The translations under genes were made by a program, and so were the position numbers. Below are positions 1 through 9,427 of a stretch of 64,000 nt of DNA, piece after piece (positions within the stretch are counted from its first letter, which is position 1; each line of letters opens with the position of its first letter). Source of the DNA: Vicinamibacterales bacterium (GTDB lineage: Bacteria > Acidobacteriota > Vicinamibacteria > Vicinamibacterales > 2-12-FULL-66-21); the NCBI GenBank assembly GCA_036496585.1, contig DASXLB010000017.1:23215-87214 (forward strand), given 5' to 3'. The notes under the pieces were generated by a model. That model was not told the origin of the DNA, did no database searches, and worked only from the letters and a program-made list of their open reading frames with translations.

Positions 1-167
1 TTGCCGACGGGGAACCGGCGGGCCCGCGGCGCCAGCCGCAGCACGTCCTGCGTGACGAGCGCGTCGTACAGCACGAGGTCGGCCTTGCGCAGCCGCGCCA
101 GCGCAGCCCGCGTCAGCAGCGACGGATCGCCCGGGCCGGCGCCGACCAGCGACACGATGCCGCTCAT
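1..167 (-). CDS. cobA: uroporphyrinogen-III C-methyltransferase, N-terminal part (cut by window edge)
   Basis: Only the first 55 codons are inside the window. The translation begins [19 protein letters not shown], the glycine-rich first strand and loop of SUMT enzymes, followed by a helix and a VLYDALV segment, also typical. Family members methylate uroporphyrinogen III with two SAM to give precorrin-2, the precursor of siroheme and corrinoids. The ATG overlaps the stop of the upstream precorrin-2 dehydrogenase gene by four bases (ATGA, 164-167), so the two form one coupled operon that reads out of the window to the left. Whether a HemD domain is fused downstream cannot be seen. Confidence 0.9.
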   Translation of the reverse strand, partial: MSGIVSLVGAGPGDPSLLTRAALARLRKADLVLYDALVTQDVLRLAPRARRFPVG

Positions 168-763
168 CGGCTTCTCCGCTCGCGTCCGGCCGCCGGCGTC
201 AACGCCGCGTCACGGTCGTAGATCGCGTTGAGTGCGTCGAGCAGCAGGGGCCGCCGGTCCGCCATCGGGACCTGGCCGGCCTTCCAGTCGCGCCGGGCGT
301 CGCGCGCGGCCTCGCCCCAGCGATCGAGATCGGCGGGCAGCAGCCGATCCAGGCCTTCACGCAGCAGGCCGGCAAGCGCGGGCGCCTCGCCTGAGGTGGA
401 AATGGCCAGCGTCACCCCAGAGCGCCGCACGACGCCGCCCAGATAGGCCGAGGCGTTTGCCGGATCGTCGACGGCGTTCACGAAGATCTGCCGCTCTTCG
501 GCGGCGCGCGCCACGCGTGCGTTGACGGCCGGCGTAGCCGCCGCCACCACCAGCCACGCCGTGTCCAGATCGGCGTCCTCGAACGGGCGCTGCGCGATCT
601 GGACGTCGGTCTCGCGGATCGACGCACAGACCTCCGGCGCCACGACCAGCACGTCGGCGCCGGCGGCGCGCAGCGAGGCGAGCTTCGAGGCGGCGACGGG
701 GCCGCCACCGACCACGAGCACGCGGCGCCCTTCGAGCTTGAGAAACAACGGAAACAGAGTCAT
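164..763 (-). CDS. precorrin-2 dehydrogenase / sirohydrochlorin ferrochelatase (CysG N-terminal domain type)
   Basis: A 199-residue protein starting [21 protein letters not shown]. It shows the Rossmann NAD site [11 protein letters not shown], the conserved NAVDDP segment with the catalytic Asp, and the [17 protein letters not shown] motif of the CysG N-terminal (Met8p/YlnF/SirC) family. Such enzymes oxidise precorrin-2 with NAD and may insert iron to make siroheme, the cofactor of sulfite and nitrite reductases. The start at 763 was chosen because it begins the family alignment. Upstream in-frame sequence runs through a terminator hairpin and is not protein-like. No clear Shine-Dalgarno lies between the terminator T-run and the ATG. 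Expression is probably controlled by the cysteine-rich leader upstream, which would link siroheme supply to sulfur status. Confidence 0.9.
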   Translation of the reverse strand: MTLFPLFLKLEGRRVLVVGGGPVAASKLASLRAAGADVLVVAPEVCASIRETDVQIAQRPFEDADLDTAWLVVAAATPAVNARVARAAEERQIFVNAVDDPANASAYLGGVVRRSGVTLAISTSGEAPALAGLLREGLDRLLPADLDRWGEAARDARRDWKAGQVPMADRRPLLLDALNAIYDRDAALTPAAGRERRSR

Positions 764-770
764 GTGCACA

Positions 771-805
771 AAAAAATGGCCCGGAAACCATGAGGCTTCC
801 GGGCC
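771..805 (-). terminator. intrinsic terminator acting as attenuator before the precorrin-2 dehydrogenase gene
   Basis: Read on the minus strand, GGCCCGGAA (805-797) pairs perfectly with TTCCGGGCC (786-778), giving a 9-bp GC-rich stem. One A and then a run of T follow immediately (777-771). It lies only 8 bases before the ATG at 763 and downstream of the leader peptide and promoter, so it can only act on transcripts heading into the siroheme genes. The bases GGAAGC in its left arm (800-795) can alternatively pair with GCTTCC (863-858) inside the leader ORF, a weak 6-bp candidate antiterminator. Confidence 0.8.
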
Positions 806-831
806 GTTTGAATCCTTCGGGTGCTGAAACG

Positions 832-918
832 TCAGCGCGTGTGCGGACTCCTGGGCTGGAAGCTGTCGGCTCCCCGACAACAACAGCAACAGCAGACCCC
901 GCAGACCACCAGACGCAT
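832..918 (-). CDS. cysteine-rich leader peptide (attenuator uORF), 28 aa
   Basis: An ATG-started ORF of 28 codons ending in TGA, translation starting MRLVVCGVCCCCCCRG. It has seven Cys, six of them consecutive (TGC TGT TGC TGT TGT TGT). The run is far from chance in a window where Cys is rare, and it sits between a good promoter and an intrinsic terminator in front of siroheme (sulfite reductase cofactor) genes. This is the classic layout of amino-acid attenuation. Inference: with little Cys-tRNA the ribosome stalls on the run and leaves GCTTCC (863-858) free to disrupt the terminator; with enough cysteine it reaches the stop and covers that element. Comparable cysteine uORFs are known before sulfur genes in actinobacteria. 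Confidence 0.72.
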   Translation of the reverse strand: MRLVVCGVCCCCCCRGADSFQPRSPHTR

Positions 919-925
919 TGTCTTT

Positions 926-954
926 CTTGTACAGGAGCCGGCGGCCCGTGTCAA
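926..954 (-). promoter_or_regulatory. promoter of the cysteine leader / siroheme operon
   Basis: On the minus strand a perfect -35 TTGACA (954-949), a 17-base spacer and a -10 TACAAG (931-926). The expected transcription start falls six to seven bases beyond the -10, at or next to the leader ATG (918), so the leader peptide would be translated from a leaderless transcript. Confidence 0.65.
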
Positions 955-1023
955 CACGCCATTCGCACCGCATATGGCTGACGTCGTGCCGTTTGAATAC
1001 CAGAGTCAGCGGAGGTTCGACGC

Positions 1024-1227
1024 ATGAACAAAGACGAACTCAACGGTAAAGTTGACCAGCTAAAGGGCAAGATCAAGGAAGGCGTGGGGAACGCTACGGA
1101 CGACGACGACCTGCGCGGCGAGGGCATCGCCGACCAGGCGGCCGGAAACGTCGAGGAAGGCTTCGGAAAAGCCCGCCGGAAGGTGGGCGACGCGCTGCAC
1201 GAGGTTGCCCACAAGATCAAGGATTGA
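1024..1227 (+). CDS. CsbD family stress-response protein
   Basis: A 67-residue, highly charged, hydrophilic protein with the CsbD-like pattern NKDELNGKVDQLKGKIKEG near the N-terminus, followed by a second, related helix containing GKARRKVGDALHE. CsbD-family proteins are small cytoplasmic proteins of unknown molecular function, induced by general stress. An AGGTTC purine-rich site precedes the ATG. It is transcribed divergently from the siroheme operon. A 10-bp inverted repeat follows it, without a T-run. Confidence 0.88.
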   Translation: MNKDELNGKVDQLKGKIKEGVGNATDDDDLRGEGIADQAAGNVEEGFGKARRKVGDALHEVAHKIKD

Positions 1228-1237
1228 GCTGCGACCA

Positions 1238-1292
1238 GGGGGCTGGGGGGCAAGGGTGGGCCTTGGTTGGGCCCCCGCTCCTCCCAGCCCCC
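1238..1292. repeat. 10-bp perfect inverted repeat after csbD
   Basis: GGGGGCTGGG (1238-1247) pairs with CCCAGCCCCC (1283-1292), and further G/C pairing is possible inside the loop. No T-run follows, so if it ends csbD transcription it is not by the simple intrinsic route. Confidence 0.5.
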
Positions 1293-1356
1293 GTCCTGTG
1301 CTCGTCGCTTCACCCGCCCCGTTCCTGCCGCTCCAGCCCCTTTCCCCTGAGTTCGC

Positions 1357-1385
1357 TTGCCTTCCGTGGCGAGGTTTGTTATATT
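1357..1385 (+). promoter_or_regulatory. candidate promoter of the str-S10-spc-alpha cluster
   Basis: TTGCCT (1357-1362), a 17-base spacer and TATATT (1380-1385), the best sigma-70-like match in the 368 bases between csbD and rpsL. A start near 1392 would give a 200-base untranslated leader containing several hairpins. Confidence 0.5.
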
Positions 1386-1400
1386 TCCCAGGTTCTGGTC

Positions 1401-1567
1401 GGCTCTAGGACGCCCTATCTAGAGCCCCATCCCAGACGGCTTCGCCCATTGCCGGGCGGGCAACTTTCAACCTTATAGGGTAAGTCAGTTCCAGGTGCCG
1501 GGCCGCGTATGCGGCGCCCTAGGCCTGGAGCAACAAAACCTCTGAAAGAAGGGGCGTCCCTTCTTTC
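1401..1567 (+). promoter_or_regulatory. structured 5' leader of rpsL (three hairpins)
   Basis: Three inverted repeats lie between the candidate promoter and rpsL. GGCTCTAG/CTAGAGCC is at 1401-1408/1419-1426. A long hairpin lies around 1492-1531 with outer CCAGG/CCTGG and inner GCCGC-GTAT-GCGGC. GAAAGAAGGG/CCCTTCTTTC is at 1544-1553/1558-1567 with a GCGT loop. Eight T's follow the third stem after an 8-base gap (1576-1583), directly before the Shine-Dalgarno. The gap argues against a plain terminator. Translational or attenuation control of the ribosomal cluster is inferred. I see no other gene in 1228-1595. Confidence 0.5.
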
Positions 1568-1595
1568 GATGTGTGTTTTTTTTGACGGAGTACCT

Positions 1596-1970
<375 letters not shown>

Positions 1971-2007
1971 GGCTCAGAAGCAGCGGCCTACACGAAAAGA
2001 AAACGAT

Positions 2008-2481
2008 ATGCCGAGACGCAGAGAAATCCCGAAGCGCGACGTTCCGTTGGATCCGATCTACAGCAGCTCGCTGGTCACCAAGTTCATCAGCACGCTGATG
2101 AGCGACGGCAAGCGGAGCACGGCCGAGAAGATCATGTACGGCAGCATGTCCTCCATCCAGGAGAAGACCGGCGACGATCCGCTCAAGGTCTTCAAGAAGG
2201 CGGTCGAGAACGTCAAGCCGGCGCTCGAGGTGAAGTCGCGCCGGGTCGGCGGCAGCAACTACCAGGTGCCGGTGGAGGTCAATCCGAACCGTCGTCTCTC
2301 GCTCAGCATCCGCTGGCTGGTCGGGTTCGCGCGCGACCGCGGCGACGGCAAGACGATGACCGAGAAGCTGGCCAACGAGCTGATGGACGCGGCCAATCTG
2401 CGCGGCGGCGCGGTGAAGAAGCGCGAAGACGTGCACCGGATGGCCGAGGCGAACAAGGCCTTCGCGCACTACCGCTGGTAG
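2008..2481 (+). CDS. rpsG: 30S ribosomal protein S7
   Basis: 157 residues, the usual bacterial length, opening [20 protein letters not shown] and containing the [15 protein letters not shown] block that binds 16S rRNA. It organises the head of the 30S subunit. It follows rpsL by 37 bases, the standard str operon order. In other bacteria S7 represses this operon, but no matching site was identified here. Confidence 0.97.
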   Translation: MPRRREIPKRDVPLDPIYSSSLVTKFISTLMSDGKRSTAEKIMYGSMSSIQEKTGDDPLKVFKKAVENVKPALEVKSRRVGGSNYQVPVEVNPNRRLSLSIRWLVGFARDRGDGKTMTEKLANELMDAANLRGGAVKKREDVHRMAEANKAFAHYRW

Positions 2482-2492
2482 ACACGGCCGGC

Positions 2493-2538
2493 TTTGAACT
2501 GCGACTGCGAACTTTAACTGCTGACTGGTAACTGAGAA
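2493..2538 (+). repeat. AACTGG-type intergenic repeat, copy before fusA
   Basis: The rpsG-fusA gap holds degenerate, roughly 7-base units (GAACTGC, GACTGCG, AACTTTA, ACTGCTG, ACTGGTA, ACTGAG) ending 3 bases before the fusA ATG. It belongs to the same family as the copies before rpsC, rpsH, rplF, rpsE, rpsM, rpsK and rpsD. Confidence 0.6.
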
Positions 2539-4659
2539 ATGGCCCGGGAAACCTCGCTCGCCAAAACGCGCAACATCGGCATCATGGCCCACATCGATGC
2601 CGGCAAGACCACCACGACCGAACGCATCCTCTTCTACACGGGCATCACCTACAAGATCGGTGAGGTCCACGAGGGGACGGCGGTCATGGACTGGATGGAG
2701 CAGGAACAGGAGCGCGGCATCACGATCACGTCGGCGGCGACGACCTGCTTCTGGCGTGAGCACCGCATCAACATCATCGATACGCCCGGCCACGTCGACT
2801 TCACCGCCGAAGTGGAGCGTTCGCTGCGCGTGCTCGACGGCGCCGTCGCCGTGTTCGACGCGGTCGCCGGTGTCGAGCCGCAGTCCGAGACCGTCTGGCG
2901 CCAGGCCGACAAGTACCGCGTCCCGCGCATCTGCTTCGTCAACAAGATGGATCGCATCGGCGCGGACTTCAAGCGGACGTTCGAGCAGATCGTCAGCAAG
3001 CTCGGTGGCAACCCCGTCGCCCTCCACCTGCCGATCGGCAGCGAGGACAAGTTCCTGGGCGTGGTCGACCTCATTCGCATGAAGTCGGTCACCTACAAGG
3101 ACGAGACGATGGGCGCCGACTTCATCGTCGGCGACATTCCCGCCGACATGATGGAAGACGCCAAGCGCTTCCGCGAGCAGCTCATCGAAAAGGTCAGCGA
3201 GGCGGACGACAAGATCCTCGAGAAGTATCTCCATGGCGAAGAGGTGACCGAGGACGAGATCAAGGCCGCGCTGCGCAAGCGCGTCAACTCGTCGGTGCAC
3301 ACCAAGGGCGACAAGGCGGAGCCAGCCTTCGTCCCGGTGATTTGCGGCTCGGCGTTCAAGAACAAGGGCGTGCAGCTGCTGCTCGACGCGGTCGTCGACT
3401 TCCTGCCGTCGCCGATCGACGTGCCCGCGATCGAGGGCTTCGACCCCGACAAAGGCCCCGAGGCGATCATCGAGCGCCCGGCGAAGGACGACGCGCCGTT
3501 TGCGGCGCTCGGGTTCAAGATCATGACCGACCCGTTCGTCGGCCAGCTGACCTTCATCCGCGTCTATTCGGGCGTACTCACCGCCGGCACGACGGTCTAC
3601 AACTCGACCAAGCAGAAGAGCGAGCGCATCGGGCGGCTCCTGAAGATGCACGCCAACAAGCGCGAGGAAATCAAGGAAGTCTACGCCGGCGACATCGCGG
3701 CGGCGGTCGGGCTGAAGAGTGTGTCGACGGGCGACACGATCTGCGACGAGAAGAAGCCGATCGTGCTCGAGGCGATGGACTTCCCGAAGCCGGTCATCTC
3801 GCTGGCGATTGAACCCAAGACCAAGGCCGACCAGGAAAAGCTCGGCGCCGGGCTGCAGAAGCTGCGGGCCGAAGATCCGACCTTCCACGTCCAGACCGAC
3901 ATGCAGACCGGCCAGGTGATCATCGCCGGCATGGGCGAGCTGCACCTCGAGATCATCGTCGACCGGCTGAAGCGGGAGTTCAGCGTCGAGGCGACGGTTG
4001 GCAAGCCGCAGGTGGCCTACAAGGAAACGCTGACCCGTCCGGCCGACGGCGAGATGAAGTACGCCAAGCAGACCGGCGGCCGCGGCCAGTACGGCCACGT
4101 GAAGATTCATCTCTTCCCGGGCGAGCCGGGCACCGGCTACATCTTCGAGAACGAGACCACGCAGGGCTCGATTCCGAAGGAGTTCATCAAGCCGATCGAG
4201 GAAGGGATCCGGGAAGCGCTCACGCGCGGCGTGCTCGCCGGCTATCCGGTGGACGACGTCCGGATCGAGCTGTACGACGGCTCGTCCCACGACGTCGACT
4301 CGTCGGAAATGGCGTTCAAGATCGCCGGCTCGATGGCGTTCCAGGACGCCGCCAAGAAAGCGAAGCCGGTGCTGCTCGAGCCCGTCATGCGCGTCGAGGT
4401 CGTCGTGCCGAAGGAGCACATGGGCGACGTGATGGGCAACCTGTCGAGCCGCCGCGGGCAAATCCAGTCGCAGGAAGATCGCGGCGGCACCCAGATCATC
4501 AACGCGCGCGTGCCACTGTCGGAAATGTTCGGGTATGCGACGGACCTCCGTTCGCGCACGCAGGGCCGCGCGACGTATTCGATGCACTTCGATCGCTACG
4601 AGCAGGCGCCCAACAACGTGAGCGAGGAAGTCGTGGCGCGGGTACAGGGGAAGACCTAG
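2539..4659 (+). CDS. fusA: translation elongation factor G
   Basis: 706 residues with all EF-G parts. P-loop AHIDAGKT is at 17-24, the switch region [12 protein letters not shown] near 59-70, DTPGH at 81-85 with the catalytic His present, and NKMD near 136. Domain II and III follow, then domain IV with [11 protein letters not shown]. The factor drives GTP-dependent translocation of tRNA and mRNA on the ribosome. tuf, which normally follows fusA, is absent: only 83 bases separate it from rpsJ. A second, divergent EF-G paralogue is encoded at 22530-24623. Confidence 0.98.
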   Translation: MARETSLAKTRNIGIMAHIDAGKTTTTERILFYTGITYKIGEVHEGTAVMDWMEQEQERGITITSAATTCFWREHRINIIDTPGHVDFTAEVERSLRVLDGAVAVFDAVAGVEPQSETVWRQADKYRVPRICFVNKMDRIGADFKRTFEQIVSKLGGNPVALHLPIGSEDKFLGVVDLIRMKSVTYKDETMGADFIVGDIPADMMEDAKRFREQLIEKVSEADDKILEKYLHGEEVTEDEIKAALRKRVNSSVHTKGDKAEPAFVPVICGSAFKNKGVQLLLDAVVDFLPSPIDVPAIEGFDPDKGPEAIIERPAKDDAPFAALGFKIMTDPFVGQLTFIRVYSGVLTAGTTVYNSTKQKSERIGRLLKMHANKREEIKEVYAGDIAAAVGLKSVSTGDTICDEKKPIVLEAMDFPKPVISLAIEPKTKADQEKLGAGLQKLRAEDPTFHVQTDMQTGQVIIAGMGELHLEIIVDRLKREFSVEATVGKPQVAYKETLTRPADGEMKYAKQTGGRGQYGHVKIHLFPGEPGTGYIFENETTQGSIPKEFIKPIEEGIREALTRGVLAGYPVDDVRIELYDGSSHDVDSSEMAFKIAGSMAFQDAAKKAKPVLLEPVMRVEVVVPKEHMGDVMGNLSSRRGQIQSQEDRGGTQIINARVPLSEMFGYATDLRSRTQGRATYSMHFDRYEQAPNNVSEEVVARVQGKT

Positions 4660-4742
4660 TTTCGGTGGCAACGGGCCCGCGCCACTCAAGGACGCGAGCC
4701 GTTGCCGCCGGTCGAGACGAACGCTGACAAGGATTTCGAGAA

Positions 4743-5078
<336 letters not shown>

Positions 5079-5080
5079 CC

Positions 5081-5791
5081 ATGGTCAACGGAATCATCGG
5101 CCGCAAAGTTGGGATGACCCAGGTGTTCGCGCCGGACGGCACGGTCACGCCCGCCACCGTGATCAAGGCGGGTCCGTGCGTCGTCCTGCAGTCGAAGAAC
5201 GCCCAGAGCGACGGCTACGAGGCAGTCCAGCTCGCCCTGGTCGAGGAGAAGCCGGCCAAGGTCAACAAGGCGATCGCCGGCCATTACAAGAAGGCGGGCA
5301 ACGTGCCGCCGAGCCGGGTCCGCCGCGAATTCACGCAGGTGGCGGGCGGTGAGGCGGCGGCGCTCAAGGCCGGCGACCAGGTGCTGGTCGGCGGCGTGTT
5401 CAAGGACGGCGAGCGGGTCGACGTCATCGGCCTCAGCCGCGGGCACGGCTTCCAGGGTGTCGTCAAGCGCCACAACTTCCGCGGCGGCGCGGCGACGCAC
5501 GGCTCGATGTTCCATCGCGCGCCCGGTTCGATCGGCGCGTCGTCCTTCCCCTCGCGCGTCGTCAAGGGGATGCGCGCCGCGGGCCGGATGGGCGGCGACC
5601 GCGTCACCGTGCGCAACCTGAAGGTCGTGCGCATCGACGGCGAGCAGAATCTGATGCTGGTGCGCGGCGCGGTGCCGGGAGTCGAGGGCAGCTACGTCAT
5701 GGTGCGCAAAGCGGTGGCCGCGAAGAAGGAAGTCGTGCCGCAGGTGGAGAAGGCGGCCAAGGTCGCGGTCGCGAAGAAGCCGAAGAAGTAA
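5081..5791 (+). CDS. rplC: 50S ribosomal protein L3
   Basis: 236 residues starting [16 protein letters not shown], with the central [21 protein letters not shown] loop that reaches toward the peptidyl transferase centre. About 25 residues longer than typical because of a Lys/Val/Ala-rich C-terminal tail ([19 protein letters not shown]). It starts two bases after rpsJ. Confidence 0.97.
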   Translation: MVNGIIGRKVGMTQVFAPDGTVTPATVIKAGPCVVLQSKNAQSDGYEAVQLALVEEKPAKVNKAIAGHYKKAGNVPPSRVRREFTQVAGGEAAALKAGDQVLVGGVFKDGERVDVIGLSRGHGFQGVVKRHNFRGGAATHGSMFHRAPGSIGASSFPSRVVKGMRAAGRMGGDRVTVRNLKVVRIDGEQNLMLVRGAVPGVEGSYVMVRKAVAAKKEVVPQVEKAAKVAVAKKPKK

Positions 5792-5880
5792 CGTCTGCCG
5801 GGTGTCGAGCCCGGCCTGCAGGCGATGTCGGCCGGACCTGCCTGCGACGTAGGCCGGACCTTCAGGTCCGGCAAGGTGAT
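5792..5880 (+). repeat. GCCGGACC-palindrome intergenic repeat before rplD
   Basis: Imperfect tandem units. The clearest is GCCGGACC-TTCA-GGTCCGGC (5853-5860 and 5865-5872), an 8-bp stem with a tetraloop. Related GGCCGGACCTGCC sequence lies just before it. The same family occurs before rplR, secY, infA and rpmJ. Confidence 0.6.
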
Positions 5881-5883
5881 GCG

Positions 5884-6525
5884 ATGAAGATAGACGTGGT
5901 CAACAGCAACAAGGAGACGGTCGGCAGCCTCGAGCTGAACGACGCGGTATTCGGCGGCCGGGTGAAGTCCGATCTCATCTGGGAAGCCGTCGTGCAGGAG
6001 AACGCGGCGGAGCGCCGCGGCACCCACGCGACGAAGAACCGCGCCCTGGTCAGCGGCTCCGGCAAGAAGCCGTGGCGCCAGAAGGGCACCGGCCGCGCGC
6101 GGGTGGGCGAGATCCGCAACCCGCTGTGGCGCAAGGGGGGCACCGTGTTCGGGCCGCAGCCGCGCAGCTACGAGTATCAGCTGCCGCGCAAGGTGAAGTC
6201 GGGGGCGCTGCGCGCGGCGCTCGCCGCCAAGCTCGCCGACGGCACGCTGACGGTGGTCGACGCGCTCGGCCTCGGCGGCGCCGACACCGCGCCACGGTCC
6301 CTGAAGACCAAGCAGACGGCGGCGATGTTCAAGACGCTCGGCGCGTCGGGCAAGACGCTGGTGATCGACGTCAATCACGCCGACGGCCTGCTGCTCTCGG
6401 CGCGCAACATCGCCGGCGTGCGGCTGGTGGCGACCGGCCGGCTGACGGCGCGCGACGTGATGGACACCGACTGGGTGATCGTGACGCGCGACGCCCTGCA
6501 GCGGCTGGAGACGTCGCTCGGCTGA
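5884..6525 (+). CDS. rplD: 50S ribosomal protein L4
   Basis: 213 residues. It carries the L4 internal loop signature [20 protein letters not shown] followed by [22 protein letters not shown], which contacts 23S rRNA near the exit tunnel. The C-terminal Rossmann-like part ends ...[12 protein letters not shown]4 represses its own operon in E. coli; whether this holds here is unknown. Confidence 0.96.
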   Translation: MKIDVVNSNKETVGSLELNDAVFGGRVKSDLIWEAVVQENAAERRGTHATKNRALVSGSGKKPWRQKGTGRARVGEIRNPLWRKGGTVFGPQPRSYEYQLPRKVKSGALRAALAAKLADGTLTVVDALGLGGADTAPRSLKTKQTAAMFKTLGASGKTLVIDVNHADGLLLSARNIAGVRLVATGRLTARDVMDTDWVIVTRDALQRLETSLG

Positions 6526-6564
6526 ACGGCCGGAAGCCGGACGCGATAAAGCTGGAACACTGAC

Positions 6565-6855
6565 ATGAAGCAGACAGACGTCATCCGCCGCCCGCTCATC
6601 ACCGAGAAGACCACGCTGCTCCGCGAAGGCGGACGCACGCTGGTGTTCGAGGTGGCGCCCGGCGCGACGAAGGTGGACATCAAGCGCGCGGTCGAGAAGC
6701 TGCTCGGCTCGAAGGTGGAAGCCGTGCGGACCGCGATTGCGCACGGCAAGGTGAAGCGCCAGGGACGCTTCTCCGGTCAGCGGTCCGACTGGAAGAAGGC
6801 CTACGTGAAGCTGCGCGAGGGCGAGAAGATTCCTGAGTTCCTGGAGGGCGCGTAG
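6565..6855 (+). CDS. rplW: 50S ribosomal protein L23
   Basis: 96 residues starting MKQTDVIRRPLITEKTTLLRE, with the VEKLLGSKVEAVRT and ghost-loop region KVKRQGRFSGQRSDWKKAYVKL. L23 lies at the tunnel exit and docks trigger factor and SRP. Usual length and position between rplD and rplB. Confidence 0.96.
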   Translation: MKQTDVIRRPLITEKTTLLREGGRTLVFEVAPGATKVDIKRAVEKLLGSKVEAVRTAIAHGKVKRQGRFSGQRSDWKKAYVKLREGEKIPEFLEGA

Positions 6856-6933
6856 TCACGTCCCGATGCCCAGCGCCAGGGTCCCGGTATCGGGATCGGG
6901 CGGTTGGACAGGGAAGTGGCACGACGGATTGCT

Positions 6934-7758
6934 ATGCCGATTAGAAAATACAACCCGACGTCGCCGGGACGCCGTTTCCAGACCGTCCAGACGTTCGACG
7001 AGATCACGGCGACCGAGCCGCACAAGCCGCTGGTCGAGCCGCTCAAGCGCACCGGCGGCCGCAACAATCACGGCGAGTTGACGTCGTGGTGGCGCGGCGG
7101 CGGCCACAAGCGCAGCTATCGGGTGATCGACTTCCGCCGCGACAAGCGCGACATCCCGGCGACGGTGTCGACGGTCGAGTACGACCCGAACCGGTCGGCG
7201 CGGATCGCGCTGCTCACCTACGCGGATGGCGAGAAGCGCTACATCCTGCACCCGGTGGGGCTCGCGGTCGGGACGACGATCATCGCCGGCGACAGCGTCG
7301 ACATCCTGCCGGGGAACGCGCTGCCGCTGAAGAACATTCCGCTCGGCACGCTGATCCACAACGTCGAGCTGCGGCCGGGGCGCGGCGGCCAGATCGCGCG
7401 CAGCGCCGGATCGGGCGTGCAGCTGGTGGCCAAGGAAGGGGACTACGCCTCGGTGAAGATGCCGTCGGGCGAGACCCGCAAGATCAACGTCGAGTGCTAC
7501 GCGACGGTCGGCCAGGTCGGCAATCTCGATCACGAGAACGTGTCGATCGGCAAGGCCGGCCGCAGCCGGTGGCTCGGCATCCGCCCGCATGTCCGCGGTG
7601 TCGCGATGAATCCGGTCGACCATCCGCTCGGCGGCGGTGAAGGCAAGACGTCGGGAGGCCGCCACCCGGTGACGCCGTGGGGTATCCCGACCAAGGGATA
7701 CAAGACCCGCAACGCGAAGCGGACCGATCGGTTCATCGTGCAGCGGAGACAGAAGTAG
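6934..7758 (+). CDS. rplB: 50S ribosomal protein L2
   Basis: 274 residues starting [14 protein letters not shown], the family start, preferred over a longer in-frame start at 6904. It contains [18 protein letters not shown], the core [18 protein letters not shown] and the catalytic-centre block [25 protein letters not shown] with the conserved His. L2 is needed for subunit association and peptidyl transfer. Confidence 0.98.
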   Translation: MPIRKYNPTSPGRRFQTVQTFDEITATEPHKPLVEPLKRTGGRNNHGELTSWWRGGGHKRSYRVIDFRRDKRDIPATVSTVEYDPNRSARIALLTYADGEKRYILHPVGLAVGTTIIAGDSVDILPGNALPLKNIPLGTLIHNVELRPGRGGQIARSAGSGVQLVAKEGDYASVKMPSGETRKINVECYATVGQVGNLDHENVSIGKAGRSRWLGIRPHVRGVAMNPVDHPLGGGEGKTSGGRHPVTPWGIPTKGYKTRNAKRTDRFIVQRRQK

Positions 7759-7822
7759 CCAGCCGTGGGCAGGCGGCGGCTGGCGGCAGGAACTGCGGAT
7801 TTGTCGGTGGTGGAGAGAGTAC

Positions 7823-8143
7823 ATGGGTAGATCACTCAAGAAGGGTCCTTTCGTCGACGTCCCGCTCCTCGAGAAGATCGAGGTGATGAATCGCGGCGGC
7901 GAGAAGAAGGTGATCAAGACCTGGTCGCGTCGCTCGACGGTCATCCCCGAGATGGTCGGGCACACGCTGGCGGTGCACAACGGGAGGAAGTTCATCCCGG
8001 TGTACATCACCGAGAACATGGTCGGGCACAAGCTCGGCGAGTTCGCGCCGACGCGGCTGTTCAAGGGACACACGACGAAGGCCGACAAGGCGGCGGCGGT
8101 GGCGGCCCCGGCGCCGGCCGGCGCCGGAAAGGCGGGCGCGTAA
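7823..8143 (+). CDS. rpsS: 30S ribosomal protein S19
   Basis: 106 residues starting [20 protein letters not shown], with [24 protein letters not shown]-type core and [11 protein letters not shown]. About 14 residues longer than usual through an Ala/Pro-rich tail. GGAGAG precedes the ATG. The stop shares one base with the rplV start (TAATG). Confidence 0.97.
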   Translation: MGRSLKKGPFVDVPLLEKIEVMNRGGEKKVIKTWSRRSTVIPEMVGHTLAVHNGRKFIPVYITENMVGHKLGEFAPTRLFKGHTTKADKAAAVAAPAPAGAGKAGA

Positions 8144-8598
8144 TGGCGATCGAAGCGCATGCGACAGCCAAGTACGTGCGCACCTCGGCGCAGAAGGCCG
8201 GGCTGGTGCTGGATTTGATCCGCGGCCACGACGTCAACCACGCGCTCGCGACCCTGCGCTTCGCGCGCAAGGGGATCGCCAAGGACATCGAGAAGGTGCT
8301 GCGCTCGGCGATCGCCAACGCGCAGAGCAAGGATGGCTTCAGCGGCGACGTCGATCGGCTCTACGTGACGGCCTGCTTCGCCAATCAGGGCCCGTCGCAG
8401 AAGCGCATCCGCCCGGCTCCGATGGGCCGCGCCTTTCGCGTCGTCAAGCGGACCGCGCATCTGACGGTGAAGGTGGCGGAACGGCCGTCGAAAGTGTCGG
8501 TGGCGGCGACCCCGGGTGAAGAGCCGGCGCGTCCTCGCCGGAAGGGGGCCGTCCCCGCGAAGAAGCCCCGGACGCGCGCGGCGCGCGCCACCGCCTAA
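8143..8598 (+). CDS. rplV: 50S ribosomal protein L22
   Basis: 151 residues. The first 110 match L22 (AKYVRTSAQKAGLVLDLIRG, and FANQGPSQKRIRPAPMGRA for the extended hairpin that reaches the exit tunnel). A 35-residue Arg/Lys/Ala/Pro-rich tail is added. Its stop TAA is also the first unit of the downstream TAACTGG repeat. Confidence 0.96.
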   Translation: MAIEAHATAKYVRTSAQKAGLVLDLIRGHDVNHALATLRFARKGIAKDIEKVLRSAIANAQSKDGFSGDVDRLYVTACFANQGPSQKRIRPAPMGRAFRVVKRTAHLTVKVAERPSKVSVAATPGEEPARPRRKGAVPAKKPRTRAARATA

Positions 8599-8627
8599 CT
8601 GGTAACTGGTAACTGGAGACTGATTTT
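8596..8627 (+). repeat. TAACTGG heptamer repeat before rpsC
   Basis: The cleanest copy of the family: three exact TAACTGG units in tandem starting at the rplV stop codon, then an AGACTG variant and ATTTTCA just before the rpsC ATG at 8630. GGAG within the last unit is about 14 bases from the ATG. Confidence 0.75.
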
Positions 8628-8629
8628 CA

Positions 8630-9319
8630 ATGGGTCAGAAAGTCCATCCGCACGGCTTCAGACTCGGGTTCAACAAGACCTGGCGCTCGCGCTGGTACGC
8701 CGACAAGGACTACGCGAAGCTGCTGCATGAAGATCTCAAGCTGCGCGACAGCCTGAAGGAGCGCTTCGCGCACGCCGGCGTCAGCAAGATCGAGATCGAG
8801 CGCGCGGCCAACAAGCTGAAGATCGACATCTATACCTCGCGTCCGGGCATCATCATCGGCCGCAAGGGGACGGAGGTCGACAAGCTGAAGCAGGAGATCC
8901 AGAAGCGGACCAACCGCGAGGTGTTCATCAACATCCAGGAGATCCAGAAGCCCGAGCTCGACGCCCAGCTCATCGGCGAATCGGTGGCGATGCAGCTCGA
9001 GAAGCGCGTCGCGTTCCGCCGCGCGATGCGCAAGGCGGTGGAATCGGCGCTGCGCTTCGGCGCGCGCGGCATCAAGGTGCGCGTGTCGGGACGCCTGAAC
9101 GGCGCCGAAATCGCCCGCTCGGAGTGGTATCTGCACGGCCAGCTGCCGCTGCAGACGCTGCGCGCCGACATCGACTACGGCTTCGCGCAGGCCTTCACCA
9201 CCTACGGCGCGATCGGCGTCAAGGTGTGGCTGTACAAGGGCGAGCGACTCGCTCCCCGCATTGGTCGCGAGGAAGACTATCGGACGCCTCGCCGGGCCGG
9301 CGGAGGAGCTCGCGGCTAG
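8630..9319 (+). CDS. rpsC: 30S ribosomal protein S3
   Basis: 229 residues starting [14 protein letters not shown]. The KH domain carries [15 protein letters not shown], and the C-terminal domain runs [20 protein letters not shown] through [17 protein letters not shown]3 lines the mRNA entry channel and contributes to helicase activity. Typical length. Confidence 0.97.
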   Translation: MGQKVHPHGFRLGFNKTWRSRWYADKDYAKLLHEDLKLRDSLKERFAHAGVSKIEIERAANKLKIDIYTSRPGIIIGRKGTEVDKLKQEIQKRTNREVFINIQEIQKPELDAQLIGESVAMQLEKRVAFRRAMRKAVESALRFGARGIKVRVSGRLNGAEIARSEWYLHGQLPLQTLRADIDYGFAQAFTTYGAIGVKVWLYKGERLAPRIGREEDYRTPRRAGGGARG

Positions 9320-9427
9320 CGCCCGGCGGCCCAACGGCCGATTCCGCGTCTGCGTTGTCGTCCGCGACATCCGCAACGCCTGGGAGTGGACGTCGGGACG
9401 AAGAGCTGACAGGGCAAGGAACCACCT

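Noticed and set aside
764-973. In-frame N-terminal extension of the precorrin-2 dehydrogenase with a Leu run
   Set aside because: The extension reads through the promoter, leader ORF and terminator. The Leu run is the Cys run in another frame, and the family alignment starts at 763.
1238-1292. csbD inverted repeat as an intrinsic terminator
   Set aside because: Strong stem but no T-run after it on either strand; listed only as a repeat.
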